A stretch of 64,000 nucleotides of DNA from Neisseria animalis (GTDB lineage Bacteria; Pseudomonadota; Gammaproteobacteria; Burkholderiales; Neisseriaceae). The position numbers and the translations under genes are program-made. The notes under the pieces were generated by a model. It saw only the letters and a list, made by a program, of their open reading frames with translations. It did not search any database and was not told the DNA's origin. The DNA is taken from the NCBI RefSeq assembly GCF_900636515.1, contig NZ_LR134287.1:1178001-1242000 (forward strand), written 5' to 3'. Below, in pieces: positions 31,069 to 39,169 of this stretch (its first letter is position 1; each line of letters starts with the position of its first letter).

Positions 31069-31857
31069 CTAGGCAAACGTATGTTCGGCAGCAGGGAAAG
31101 TTTTGTCTTTCACCGCGCGGACATAGGCTTCAACCGCCGCTTGAATGCTGCTTTGACCCTGCATAAAGTTTTTCACGAATTTTGCAGTTTTGCCGGGGAA
31201 TACGCCCAACATATCGTGCATCACCAAAACTTGGCCGTCGCAATCCACACCGGCACCGATGCCGATGGTCGGGCAGCGGACGGTTTCGGTAACCTGCTTG
31301 CCCAAAGCCGCCGGTACGCATTCCATCAACACAATCGCCGCACCTGCTTCATCATGTGCGGTTGCATCGTTGATCAGCGCTTGGGCGCTGTCGCCCCTGC
31401 CTTGCACCTTATAACCGCCGAAAGCAAACACGGATTGCGGCGTCAAGCCGATATGGGCGCAGACGGGAATGCCGCGAAGTTGGAGAAACTCGGTGGTTTC
31501 CGCCATCCAAACGCCGCCTTCGAGTTTGACCATGTGTGCGCCTGCCGCCATCAGTTCTGCCGCCGCAGCGAAAGCCTGTTCTTTACTTTGCTGGTATGTA
31601 CCGAAGGGCAAATCGGCAACAATCATGGCATTTTTTGCACCGCGGGCCACGCATTCGGTGTGGTAGCACATATCGCGCAGACTGACGGGCAGGGTGGAGG
31701 AGCGGCCCTGAACCGTCATGCCCAAGGAGTCTCCGACCAGCAGGACATCCACGCCGGCATCGTCCATCAGCGCGGCAAAGCTGGCTTCGTAGGCGGTCAG
31801 CATGGTGATTTTTTCGCCTTCCGCTTTCATTTTCTGCAGGGTGTTGATTGTAATCAT
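31069..31857 (-). CDS. panB: 3-methyl-2-oxobutanoate hydroxymethyltransferase
   Basis: Adds a hydroxymethyl group from methylene-tetrahydrofolate to ketoisovalerate, making ketopantoate. 262 residues, TIM barrel. [35 protein letters not shown] leads into [19 protein letters not shown] (about 41-59), and [30 protein letters not shown] and [11 protein letters not shown] follow; Mg2+ ligands are among the acidic residues of these segments. It is separated from panC (21072-21908), though both serve pantothenate synthesis. Confidence 0.96.
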   Translation of the reverse strand: MITINTLQKMKAEGEKITMLTAYEASFAALMDDAGVDVLLVGDSLGMTVQGRSSTLPVSLRDMCYHTECVARGAKNAMIVADLPFGTYQQSKEQAFAAAAELMAAGAHMVKLEGGVWMAETTEFLQLRGIPVCAHIGLTPQSVFAFGGYKVQGRGDSAQALINDATAHDEAGAAIVLMECVPAALGKQVTETVRCPTIGIGAGVDCDGQVLVMHDMLGVFPGKTAKFVKNFMQGQSSIQAAVEAYVRAVKDKTFPAAEHTFA

Positions 31858-31940
31858 GTGGCTTGCCCGTCTGTTTGCAGACGGCCTTTATCAGATTAAA
31901 ACGCGTTATTATAAGGCTTTGGGGAAGATGTGTACAAAAC

Positions 31941-31972
31941 AAAACCGCCTAATCGCAGGATTAGGCGGTTTG
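31941..31972 (-). terminator. Terminator of the tRNA-Thr pair
   Basis: On the minus strand AACCGCCTAATC-CTGC-GATTAGGCGGTT is followed by TTGTTTTG, four bases past the CCA of the distal tRNA. Confidence 0.85.
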
Positions 31973-31975
31973 GAT

Positions 31976-32051
31976 TGGTGCCGGCGGCAGGATTCGAACT
32001 CGCGACCCCCTGATTACAAGTCAGGTGCTCTACCAACTGAGCTACACCGGC
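31976..32051 (-). tRNA. tRNA-Thr (anticodon TGT), distal copy
   Basis: 76-nt cloverleaf: acceptor GCCGGTG with CGCCGGC-type 3' strand, D-arm AGCTCAGTTGGTAGAGC, anticodon arm CCTGACTTGTAATCAGG with anticodon TGT, T-arm GCGAGTTCGAATC, and encoded CCA. It is identical in the tRNA body to the copy 31 bases upstream. Confidence 0.95.
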
Positions 32052-32082
32052 ATAGGAAACATTCAAAACATTTCCTGAAAAC

Positions 32083-32158
32083 TGGTGCCGGCGGCAGGAT
32101 TCGAACTCGCGACCCCCTGATTACAAGTCAGGTGCTCTACCAACTGAGCTACACCGGC
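32083..32158 (-). tRNA. tRNA-Thr (anticodon TGT), proximal copy
   Basis: Same 76-nt sequence and fold as the neighbouring copy, including CCA. The two are separated by 31 bases and share one downstream terminator, so they are probably one transcript that arose by tandem duplication. Confidence 0.95.
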
Positions 32159-32287
32159 AGGAAAGCTGGCATTATGCTTGCAAAATGTTTTTTTGGCAAG
32201 ATGAAATTTCAGGGTGTCGGCTGTTTTCAATAAAAAATTTTGATTTTAAATGAAATTAAATCAGGCAATATCGGCATGTGAAGCGTA

Positions 32288-32388
32288 AAGGCCGTCTGCA
32301 AAATGCGTGATTTGCCGGATAAACCTGTATCCGCCACGTCGTTGCGGCAGACTGTTTTGAGGACAAATCGTTTTGCAGACGGCCTTTT
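32288..32388 (-). repeat. Widely spaced inverted uptake motifs downstream of purE
   Basis: AAAGGCCGTCTGCAAAA at 32288 and TTTTGCAGACGGCCTTTT at about 32371 face each other over about 65 bases. It could fold, but the long loop makes a terminator doubtful. Confidence 0.5.
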
Positions 32389-32441
32389 GCCGCCGATTAT
32401 CGAAATAAAGGGCGGATTGCTGTTACAGCGCTTGCGGAGCG

Positions 32442-32927
32442 TTATGCTTCGGGCAAGGTCATGGCCAGAACGGTTTGTTCTTGTTTGGCTCTGAAATCGG
32501 CCAGTTTTTGAGCCAACTCGGGATTTTCATTGGCCAGCAGGGAAACGGCAAACAGCGCGGCATTGGCTGCTCCGGCTTCTCCGATGGCGAAAGTAGCCAC
32601 CGGAACACCTTTGGGCATTTGAACGATGGAGAGCAACGAATCTTCGCCGCGGAGGTATTTGCTCGGTACGGGTACGCCGAGTACGGGAACGGTGGTTTTG
32701 GCGGCCACCATGCCCGGCAGATGTGCCGCGCCGCCCGCACCGGCGATGATGGCTTTGATGCCTCGGTCGCGTGCGGTTTCGGCATATTCAAACATCAAGT
32801 CGGGGGTGCGGTGGGCGGAAACGACGCGTGCTTCGTATTCTACGCCGAATTGTTTCAAAAACTCCGCCGCATGCTGCATAACCGGCCAGTCGCTGTTGCT
32901 GCCCATGATGATGCCTACTTGAATCAT
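32442..32927 (-). CDS. purE: N5-carboxyaminoimidazole ribonucleotide mutase
   Basis: Rearranges N5-CAIR to CAIR in purine synthesis. 161 residues from [20 protein letters not shown], preceded by GGAGAAATAC. The phosphate/nucleotide loop MGSNSDW (8-14), VVSAHRTPD (about 38-46), [11 protein letters not shown] (about 70-80) and GVPVPS are the class I PurE signature. An upstream in-frame extension translates an uptake motif and is rejected. purK is not next to it in this window. Confidence 0.96.
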   Translation of the reverse strand: MIQVGIIMGSNSDWPVMQHAAEFLKQFGVEYEARVVSAHRTPDLMFEYAETARDRGIKAIIAGAGGAAHLPGMVAAKTTVPVLGVPVPSKYLRGEDSLLSIVQMPKGVPVATFAIGEAGAANAALFAVSLLANENPELAQKLADFRAKQEQTVLAMTLPEA

Positions 32928-32970
32928 GTATTTCTCCATAAAAGACGGGGTGTTAAGGGAAGGTAGTAAG

Positions 32971-33012
32971 CATTTTGCAGACGGCTTTTGCGGTAAGGCC
33001 GTCTGCAAAATG
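32971..33012 (-). terminator. Uptake-motif hairpin between the TPR lipoprotein gene and purE
   Basis: GCATTTTGCAGACGGC and GCCGTCTGCAAAATGC form a 16-bp stem with a short loop. Confidence 0.65.
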
Positions 33013-33050
33013 CGGTGTAGTCCGTATCGTTATCGGCAGTCCGAACTCAA

Positions 33051-33812
33051 TCAACGCTGTCTGACTGCCGCGGCCGCACGTTTGGCGGCGGTGCTGTCGG
33101 GATAGGTTTGTATCAGCTTGCGCCATGTGTTGCGGGCAATGTCTTTCTGCTGCATCCGGTATTGGCATTGCCCGATACTGTACAGCGCATCGGGGGCTTG
33201 CGCCGTTCCTTTGAAACGGTTGGCATAACGCCCGCCGATTTCGATAACGGATTCGCAATTACCCATACGCTGTTGGCTTTGCAGCAGCAGATACATATTG
33301 CGGCGGGCCGCTTCGCTGCCGTTGCCGCCGTCTGCACCGCGCAAGACGGCTGCGGCGGCGGTAAAGTTGCCGCGTTGGTAGAATTTCAGGGCTTGGTTGT
33401 ACAGGCGTATTTCATTTTGGGCAACGGAATCGGCTTCGGCAACCGTTGCCCCGCCGTTTGCCAGATAGTTGTTTTTCAGTTTGGCATCGTTCAGGCGGTT
33501 GGAGGTAGCGGGTTTGGCTGCGGTGCGCTTCGGCGTATTGCGGCGCTCGATCTGTTGGATGCGGGTATTCAGCAATTCAATTTCGCGCTCCAAACGGGCA
33601 ACCTGAATGCCGATTTGGTCGATTTGGGTTTGCTTGTCCAGTTGCGGATAAGGAATGCCGGCGGCAGGAAGCGGCTCAGCCGGAATATCGGGCAAAACGA
33701 AGCTGTCTTCATTGTCTTGTACGGCTTGAACGTTGCGGGGCTGCGTTGCGGTAACGCAGGCGGTCAGGGCAAAAGTGCTGAGTAAGAGGAGTGTAGCGTG
33801 TGTTTTCGTCAT
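33051..33812 (-). CDS. TPR-containing lipoprotein, YbgF/CpoB-like
   Basis: 253 residues. A lipoprotein signal ends LSTFALTAC (Cys19), so it should be anchored in the envelope. Residues about 62-93 (QIGIQVARLEREIELLNTRI) predict a coiled coil, and the C-terminal 120 residues hold tetratricopeptide repeats (EIRLYNQALKFYQRGNFTAA, DALYSIGQCQYRMQQKDIA, TYPDSTAAKRA). This architecture recalls CpoB, which links Tol-Pal to peptidoglycan synthesis, but no tol-pal genes are nearby, so the role is inferred only from architecture. It ends a run with the methyltransferase and DUF3460 genes. Confidence 0.8.
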   Translation of the reverse strand: MTKTHATLLLLSTFALTACVTATQPRNVQAVQDNEDSFVLPDIPAEPLPAAGIPYPQLDKQTQIDQIGIQVARLEREIELLNTRIQQIERRNTPKRTAAKPATSNRLNDAKLKNNYLANGGATVAEADSVAQNEIRLYNQALKFYQRGNFTAAAAVLRGADGGNGSEAARRNMYLLLQSQQRMGNCESVIEIGGRYANRFKGTAQAPDALYSIGQCQYRMQQKDIARNTWRKLIQTYPDSTAAKRAAAAVRQR

Positions 33813-33815
33813 TTT

Positions 33816-34484
33816 TTATTTTTTGAGTAACAGGGTAAGACCGTCGCCGACGGGCAGGGTAATCGGTACGATGCGCGGATCGTGCGGGAGGTTGCGGTTG
33901 AAATCCTGCAGGATTTTCAGGCTGGGCGGTACGTTTTCCGATGGATTTTCAATCACCCTGCCGTTGAGCAGTACATTATCGATGGCGACGACACCGCCGC
34001 TGCGTACCAGCTTCAGGCAACGCTCGAAATATTGGGGCGTGGGCGGTTTGTCTGCATCGATGAGCGCCAAATCATAGCTGCCCGCTTCGCCTGAGGCAAT
34101 CAAATCGTCCAGCGTCAACAGCGCCGGTTGGAGGTGCAGGGTGATTTTGTGCGCCACGCCTGCCGCCTGCCATGTTTCCCGTGCGATGTCGGTAAAGGTT
34201 ACATTGATGTCGCAGGCGGTAACCGTGCCGTGTTCGGGCAATGTGAGTGCCACAGCGGTGCTGCTGTAACCGGTGAATACGCCCACTTCCAAATATTTTT
34301 CGGCACGAATCAGGCGCGCCAGCCATGTCAGCAATGCCGCCTGTTCGCGGGCAATCGCCATTTTGCCGAGACGGTGGTTTTCGGTGCGGGCGCGCAATGC
34401 GGTCAAAACGGGGTGTTCCGCTTCGCCGATTTCGTTGAGGTAGTTTTGCAGAAGGGGCGGGACGTTGGTTGTGGTGGTGGTCAT
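33816..34484 (-). CDS. Class I SAM-dependent O-methyltransferase (CCoAMT-like)
   Basis: 222 residues from MTTTTTNVPPLLQNYLNEIG; an earlier in-frame ATG would overlap the upstream gene, so the start at 34484 is preferred. Family 3 O-methyltransferase features: GKMAIAREQAALLTWLARL, motif I LEVGVFTGYSSTAVALTL (about 65-82), TACDIN, LALIDADKP (metal ligand) and GGVVAIDNVL. The physiological substrate is unknown; relatives methylate catechol-type hydroxyls. The stop is three bases from the TPR gene start, so the two are translationally close. Confidence 0.88.
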   Translation of the reverse strand: MTTTTTNVPPLLQNYLNEIGEAEHPVLTALRARTENHRLGKMAIAREQAALLTWLARLIRAEKYLEVGVFTGYSSTAVALTLPEHGTVTACDINVTFTDIARETWQAAGVAHKITLHLQPALLTLDDLIASGEAGSYDLALIDADKPPTPQYFERCLKLVRSGGVVAIDNVLLNGRVIENPSENVPPSLKILQDFNRNLPHDPRIVPITLPVGDGLTLLLKK

Positions 34485-34512
34485 ATTTTCGGATACGGCA
34501 GCCGGTTCGGAA

Positions 34513-34698
34513 TCAGTTTTGATAATAGGTATAGGGTTGCTTTTCCACTTTGGCCGCTTCAAATCCCGCTTGTTCCTGCGGGTTCAGCTCGACATCCCAC
34601 AACAGGTTGCGGTTTTCCATACGCTCGGTTTCCAGCTCGGGATTGTCCGCAATCAGTTGGTCTAAAAATTGTGTGGCATCGGATCGGTAGTGATACAT
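34513..34698 (-). CDS. Small DUF3460-type protein
   Basis: 61 residues: MYHYRSDATQFLDQLIADNP then ELETERMENRNLLWDVELNP and a short tail. It is acidic, soluble and lacks a signal. It resembles the short DUF3460 proteins of beta-proteobacteria, whose function is unknown; the family name is from memory. It is first in a probable three-gene unit with the methyltransferase and lipoprotein genes (28-base and 3-base gaps). Confidence 0.8.
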   Translation of the reverse strand: MYHYRSDATQFLDQLIADNPELETERMENRNLLWDVELNPQEQAGFEAAKVEKQPYTYYQN

Positions 34699-34777
34699 GG
34701 CTGTTCCTGTGACATTCGGATTCAGACCGCTATTATAACGGATATTTTTCGGGGCAACAGAGCTTGAGGGATTTTCA

Positions 34778-34783
34778 GGTATA
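34778..34783 (+). promoter_or_regulatory. -10-like element upstream of pcnB
   Basis: GGTATAATGG about 190 bases before pcnB. A GC-rich inverted stretch (GCCGCTGCG, TGTAGCGGCGGGG) and one uptake motif (34840) lie between. Confidence 0.4.
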
Positions 34784-34875
34784 ATGGCGGGCGGTTGCCG
34801 CTGCGAAGTGTAGCGGCGGGGTCAGGGATATTGAAGCAAAGGCCGTCTGCAAATTTTGTATAGCATTAGATAAAA

Positions 34876-34889
34876 ATGATAATAATCAT
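34876..34889. promoter_or_regulatory. Possible Fur-box-like palindrome upstream of pcnB
   Basis: ATGAT-AATA-ATCAT inside GATAAAAATGATAATAATCA resembles the GATAAT-rich Fur consensus. It is about 85 bases before the pcnB start. The match is partial and the target gene is not a classical iron gene. Confidence 0.35.
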
Positions 34890-34972
34890 ATTGTTGTACA
34901 AGATTTTGGAAACGGACTGCTGCTTGGACGCGGCAGTTTCGGACGGCATTATCCAGTGAAGAAGAGAAAAAT

Positions 34973-36319
34973 ATGTTGAAAAAATGGTTGCACAAAGTCT
35001 TGCCCGGGAAAAAGGCGGCGGTGCACAAAGAAATCATCGGCTACGCGCAACACGGAATCAGTGCCGATATGTTGAGTTTTGCCGCCGAGAAAGTGGTAGG
35101 CCGTCTGCAAGATGCGGGTTTTCAGGCTTATATTGTCGGCGGGGCGGTACGCGATTTGCTGCTGGGGGTCGAGCCTAAAGATTTTGACGTGGCAACCAAT
35201 GCCACACCCGAAGAAGTGCGCCGCATTTTCCGCCGCAGCCGCATTATCGGCCGCCGTTTTCAAATCGTTCATGTGATGGTGGGGCCGGAAACCATTGAAG
35301 TAACAACCTTCCGGGGCGGCAATAAGGCCTTGCACAACGCACAGGGCCGGATTATGAAAGACAACACCTACGGCACCATCGAAGAAGATGCCATGCGCCG
35401 CGATTTTACCTGTAATGCCCTGTATTACGATCCCGTCCGTCAGGAGATTCTCGATTTTCATCGCGGAGTGGAGGACATAGCGGATAAGAAGCTGGTGATG
35501 ATTGGCGAACCGGCAGCGCGTTATCAGGAAGACCCCGTTCGGATTTTGCGTGCGGTACGTTTGTCGGGCAAACTCGGTTTTGAAGTCGAAACGCAGACGG
35601 CAGCACCGATTTCCGAATATGCAGGCCGTCTGAAAAACGAACCTGTTGCGCGGCTGTTTGACGAAATTCTCAAGCTGCTGTTTTCCGGCCATGCACGAAA
35701 ATGCCTGAGCAGGCTGAACAGCTTGGAGGTGTCGGACAACATCCATCCGCTGCTGACCGCGCTCAAAGCCGCCGACCGCCCCGAAAACCGCATCATCGCT
35801 CTGGCCTTGAAAAATACCGACGAACGCTTGCGTGAAGACAAATCGGTATCAGTAGGCTTTGTACTGGCCGCAATTTTGTGGCCGCAGGTCAACCGCTACT
35901 GGCAGCAGTACCAACAGCAGGGGCAGCGTCCTGCACCCGCTTTGTCGGAGGCGGTCAACACCTTGCGCGAACAGGTAGAGAAAGGCTGGGGCGTGCCGCA
36001 ACGGTTTACCGCCACCATGCGCGAGATTTGGCAGTTTCAACCGCAATTTGCCAACACGCGCGGCGCACGTCCGCACCGCCTGATTGCCCAAGCCCGTTTC
36101 CGCGCCGCTTATGATTTTATGGTATTGCGCGGGCAAACCGGCGAAGCCGATGCCGATTTGATACAGTGGTGGACGGATTTTCAACATGCAGACGAAGAAA
36201 CCCGCGCCATGATGACGATGGCAGCGCAACAGCATTCTGCCCAACAATATGCAGACGGAAAATCCAAACGCAAACGCCGCCGCAAACCGCGTAAGAAAAA
36301 GCCTGCCGAATCGGAATAA
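34973..36319 (+). CDS. pcnB: Poly(A) polymerase I
   Basis: Adds 3' poly(A) tails that mark RNAs for decay. 448 residues. The nucleotidyltransferase head has YIVGGAVRDLLLGVEPKDFDVATNATPEE (about 54-82), with the two catalytic aspartates in KDFDVAT. Then come RRSRIIGRRFQIVHV, RRDFTCNALYYDP and QEDPVRILRAVRLSGKLGF. The lysine/arginine-rich C-terminus (SKRKRRRKPRKKKPAE) is typical of PcnB and separates it from tRNA nucleotidyltransferase (Cca). The coding sequence contains uptake motifs of both CA (35100) and AA (35622) type. Confidence 0.94.
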   Translation: MLKKWLHKVLPGKKAAVHKEIIGYAQHGISADMLSFAAEKVVGRLQDAGFQAYIVGGAVRDLLLGVEPKDFDVATNATPEEVRRIFRRSRIIGRRFQIVHVMVGPETIEVTTFRGGNKALHNAQGRIMKDNTYGTIEEDAMRRDFTCNALYYDPVRQEILDFHRGVEDIADKKLVMIGEPAARYQEDPVRILRAVRLSGKLGFEVETQTAAPISEYAGRLKNEPVARLFDEILKLLFSGHARKCLSRLNSLEVSDNIHPLLTALKAADRPENRIIALALKNTDERLREDKSVSVGFVLAAILWPQVNRYWQQYQQQGQRPAPALSEAVNTLREQVEKGWGVPQRFTATMREIWQFQPQFANTRGARPHRLIAQARFRAAYDFMVLRGQTGEADADLIQWWTDFQHADEETRAMMTMAAQQHSAQQYADGKSKRKRRRKPRKKKPAESE

Positions 36320-36371
36320 AGGTTTTGTCGGTCGGCTGAAATAAGCATGAGATAAGGCCGTACAGCCATAT

Positions 36372-36478
36372 TATAGTCATTTAAAATAAGAATGATACAG
36401 CGTTGCTTTGCCTTGCCGTACTATGTGTACTGTCTGCGGCTTCGCTGCCTTGTCTCATTCTTATTTTATTCGACTATA
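36372..36478 (-). repeat. Correia-like 107-bp element, copy 6
   Basis: Full length: TATAGTCATTTAAAATAAGA to CGACTATA, between pcnB and a terminator hairpin. Confidence 0.9.
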
Positions 36479-36505
36479 TTTGATGCCAAACGGTGCTAAA
36501 AATTC

Positions 36506-36573
36506 AAAAAGCCGTCTGCAAACAGACACATCAATCTCTGATTGCGCTGTGCTGTTTGCAGACGGCTTTTTGA
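36506..36573. terminator. Uptake-motif hairpin after pcnB and the autotransporter remnant
   Basis: AAAAAGCCGTCTGCAAACAG pairs with CTGTTTGCAGACGGCTTTTT across about 25 bases. It is bidirectional. Confidence 0.75.
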
Positions 36574-36587
36574 TTACCGGCCGAATT

Positions 36588-36851
36588 TTACCATTGGAAA
36601 CGGTAGCCGATATTGGCTTGATAGGCGCGGCGGCTTCTGCTGCCTTGTTCGGTTTCGATTTCCGCGCTCAGGCTGTGTTTCGGCGACAACATCGCACGCA
36701 AACCGGCGCGGGCAGCGAAGCGGTTGCCGGCATGGGCGATTTTGAAGTGGGCGTTGTTGAAGCGGGTATCGGTGTCGCCGTGGCTGCCGACATAATACAA
36801 ACCTGCATACGGATGCAGCGTTGCACCGCCGGCGGCAAATGCCGTCTGCAA
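36588..36851 (-). pseudogene. C-terminal remnant of an autotransporter beta-barrel
   Basis: The frame reads HPYAGLYYVGSHGDTDTRFN, KIAHAGNRFAARAGLRAML, then SAEIETEQGSRSRRAYQANI and GYRFQW before the stop. Alternating hydrophobic and polar residues and the aromatic C-terminus are those of the last strands of a type V autotransporter barrel. About 80 residues survive; an intact barrel alone is about 270. The only in-frame ATG lies in an uptake motif (MQTAF). No signal peptide or passenger is found upstream before crcB. I read it as a deletion relic whose terminator remained. Confidence 0.7.
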
Positions 36852-37005
36852 AATGCGGAATCGGACGGTATCGGTTTGTTTTAAAATCAGATGTATCGTA
36901 AAACTTGGTTACGCAACCGTCAAGATTTTTAAATTTGGTGAAGCGGCGGCATTTGTTGGAAAGCGGTCGGGGCATGGGAAGCAACTGCAGACGGCAGTCA
37001 GCGTA

Positions 37006-37368
37006 TTATTTGAATTGCTGCACCAGCCAGATACCGGCGGCGGTCAGTACGATGGAGCCGCCGAGATGGAGTGCGGCGGAAAGGAACGCTGCACCCCAAC
37101 GCTGCGACTGCATCAGGTTGACGATTTCCAGCGAAAAACCGGAAAAGGTAGTGAGGCTGCCGAGAAAGCCGGTAATCAGCAACAAACGCCATTGCGGATG
37201 CTGTATCCATTCGGCGCAAATACCGATGGCAAACGCGCCTATCCAGTTGGCGGCAAGAATAGCAGGGGAAAACAGCCAACTGCCTGCGGCAAACAATGTG
37301 CCGAGCAGCCAGCGGAGAAGGGCGCCGGATATTGCGCCGACAGCGATGGGAAGCAGTGTGTGTAACAT
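37006..37368 (-). CDS. crcB: Fluoride channel CrcB/Fluc
   Basis: 120 residues with four transmembrane helices; dual-topology dimers export fluoride. The N-terminus has VGAISGALLRWLLG, then ILAANWIGAFAIGI (about 40-53) and the diagnostic GFLGSLTTFSGFSLE (about 87-101) containing the phenylalanine and threonine pore residues, with Ser in place of the Thr often found in TTFST. No fluoride riboswitch was recognised upstream. It shares direction with cls, which lies upstream and is separated from it by a hairpin. Confidence 0.92.
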   Translation of the reverse strand: MLHTLLPIAVGAISGALLRWLLGTLFAAGSWLFSPAILAANWIGAFAIGICAEWIQHPQWRLLLITGFLGSLTTFSGFSLEIVNLMQSQRWGAAFLSAALHLGGSIVLTAAGIWLVQQFK

Positions 37369-37410
37369 TATCGGAGGGTGGGTTGTCCGCTTGCGTTGTG
37401 GAGAGCCGTC

Positions 37411-37458
37411 AAAGGCCGTCTGTAAAATCAGTGTAGGGCGGTTTTGCAGACGGCCTTT
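37411..37458 (-). terminator. Uptake-motif hairpin after cls
   Basis: AAAGGCCGTCTGTAAAA pairs with TTTTGCAGACGGCCTTT, 22 bases past the cls stop; one arm carries TGT instead of TGC. Confidence 0.7.
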
Positions 37459-37479
37459 CCGGTATTTTGCAGAGATTGG

Positions 37480-38973
37480 TTACAGCAAGGGGCTGACCAA
37501 TCTTACCGTATTTTCTACCAAACCCCACCATTTGGAGCGTTGCTGCCAGCTTTTGACGCTGATGTAGCTGCTGTCGGCAAGATAGCTTTGCTGAAGGGCG
37601 TAGATTTTTGCGGTGGTGTTTTTATCATAAATGGCCAAGCTGATTTCCAGATTCAGGAAAAAGCTCCGCATGTCCATGTTTACCGTGCCGAACAGGGAAT
37701 AGTCTTCATCGATGGTTAAGGTTTTGGCGTGCAGCAGTCCGCCTTCGAATGCTGCGATTTTAACGCCTGCTTCCAGCAGCATGGGGTAATAGGCGCGGGA
37801 GGCATAGCGCACCATCAGCGAATCGACTTTGGCCGGCACAATCAGGGTAACTTCCACACCGCGTTTGGCGGCTATGGTTAAGGCCAGCAGCAGCGGCTCG
37901 TCGGGAACGAAATACGGTGTGGTAATTGTAACCTTGCGCGTTGCAGAGTGTATGGCGCTGATAATGGTTTCGTAAATAACGTGGCTGCCCTGTTCGGGAG
38001 CGGAGGGAATCACTTGCGCCACAACATCGCCCTGCCGCATTTTTTCGGGCAAGAGTTTGGGAATGCGCTCTTGGTGTTCGGTCAGGTATTGCTGTATGCC
38101 TTGCAGGTTTTCATCGTTTTCCACAGCGAGATCGGCAAAGAATACGGCGGAAAGTTCCAATACCAGCGGGCCGGTGCAGCGCATCATGACATCTACCCAT
38201 TCGCCGACACCGGAATCTTTTTTAAAGTAATGCGGGTCAGCCAGATTGAAGCTGCCCGTATAGCCGATTTTGCTGTCGATAACGAGGATTTTGCGGTGGT
38301 TTCGCAAGTCGGTGCGGGTAAACAAGGTGCGCCAGATACCGACGGGCAGGGCGCGTTCGACTTCAACGCCCGCTTCACGCAAACGCTTGACCCAACTGCT
38401 TTTGAAAAAACCGCTGCTGCCCACGCCGTCTGCCAGTATCGCGCAATCTATACCGCGTTTTGAGGCGCGTATCAGGGCTTCAAGCAGGTTTTCAATTCTG
38501 CCTTTGGGGTCGATGATGTAAAACGCCAGCATACAGGAATGCTCTGCCGCCTCAATATCGGCAATCATACGCTCGACAATACTGTCGGTTGTTGAAAGCA
38601 GTGTTACCGCATTACTCTGCGTCGCTCCCAATCCGGTTATGCCGGCCGCCGCTTTGCTGATGCCGTAGTAATGCGGTTTGAGCTGATGGCTGACATCCAA
38701 ATAAACATCAGCAAGATATTTGTCGGCAAATCCCCGGTAAAAGCGGTTCATTTCGTCCGTCCGTTTTGCCCGCGCCGTACCCAAACGCGGTTCGCCGATG
38801 AGCAGATAGGTAACCGTGCCGAATAAAGGAAAGAGAAACAGAATAATCAGCCAGGCAAAAGTCGAACCGATGTTTTTCTGTTTGTACAATACGCGGAGCA
38901 TACAGCCTAATGCGGCAACAGTATGGATAAACAGGAAAACTTCCGCCCAGCGGATCTGGCTGAAAAACTGCAT
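37480..38973 (-). CDS. cls: Cardiolipin synthase (ClsA-type)
   Basis: Phospholipase D-superfamily enzyme condensing phosphatidylglycerol into cardiolipin at the inner membrane. 497 residues. Two N-terminal membrane helices (about 8-26 and 38-58, FAWLIILFLFPLFGTVTYLL) precede two HKD motifs: RNHRKILVID near residue 225 and HAKTLTIDE near 415. FVPDEPLLLALTIAAKRGVEV and NMDMRSFFLNLEISL are also typical. It is divergent from alaS. Confidence 0.94.
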   Translation of the reverse strand: MQFFSQIRWAEVFLFIHTVAALGCMLRVLYKQKNIGSTFAWLIILFLFPLFGTVTYLLIGEPRLGTARAKRTDEMNRFYRGFADKYLADVYLDVSHQLKPHYYGISKAAAGITGLGATQSNAVTLLSTTDSIVERMIADIEAAEHSCMLAFYIIDPKGRIENLLEALIRASKRGIDCAILADGVGSSGFFKSSWVKRLREAGVEVERALPVGIWRTLFTRTDLRNHRKILVIDSKIGYTGSFNLADPHYFKKDSGVGEWVDVMMRCTGPLVLELSAVFFADLAVENDENLQGIQQYLTEHQERIPKLLPEKMRQGDVVAQVIPSAPEQGSHVIYETIISAIHSATRKVTITTPYFVPDEPLLLALTIAAKRGVEVTLIVPAKVDSLMVRYASRAYYPMLLEAGVKIAAFEGGLLHAKTLTIDEDYSLFGTVNMDMRSFFLNLEISLAIYDKNTTAKIYALQQSYLADSSYISVKSWQQRSKWWGLVENTVRLVSPLL

Positions 38974-39169
38974 TTCGATAAGGTTTTAAGGGTAAAGTAC
39001 GGATTATAGCGGAAATCACATGAATATTCGCGTTCCGCACATTTTATCCGTATAGCTTGAAATGGCGATTTGCGGTAAGATACGGAGATTGTTTTTATTT
39101 TACAGACGGCATTAAAACCTGCTGTCTGCATATTCCGACAACAGACACCCTAATTTAGAAAACACCATC

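Noticed and set aside
31802..32233. 143-codon frame with repeated RIRTRDPLITSQVL-type text
   Set aside because: It is the translation of the two tRNA-Thr genes, a well-known annotation artefact.
37369..37440. Fluoride riboswitch upstream of crcB
   Set aside because: No GGCGATGG...CGCC-type core or pseudoknot could be found in the leader.
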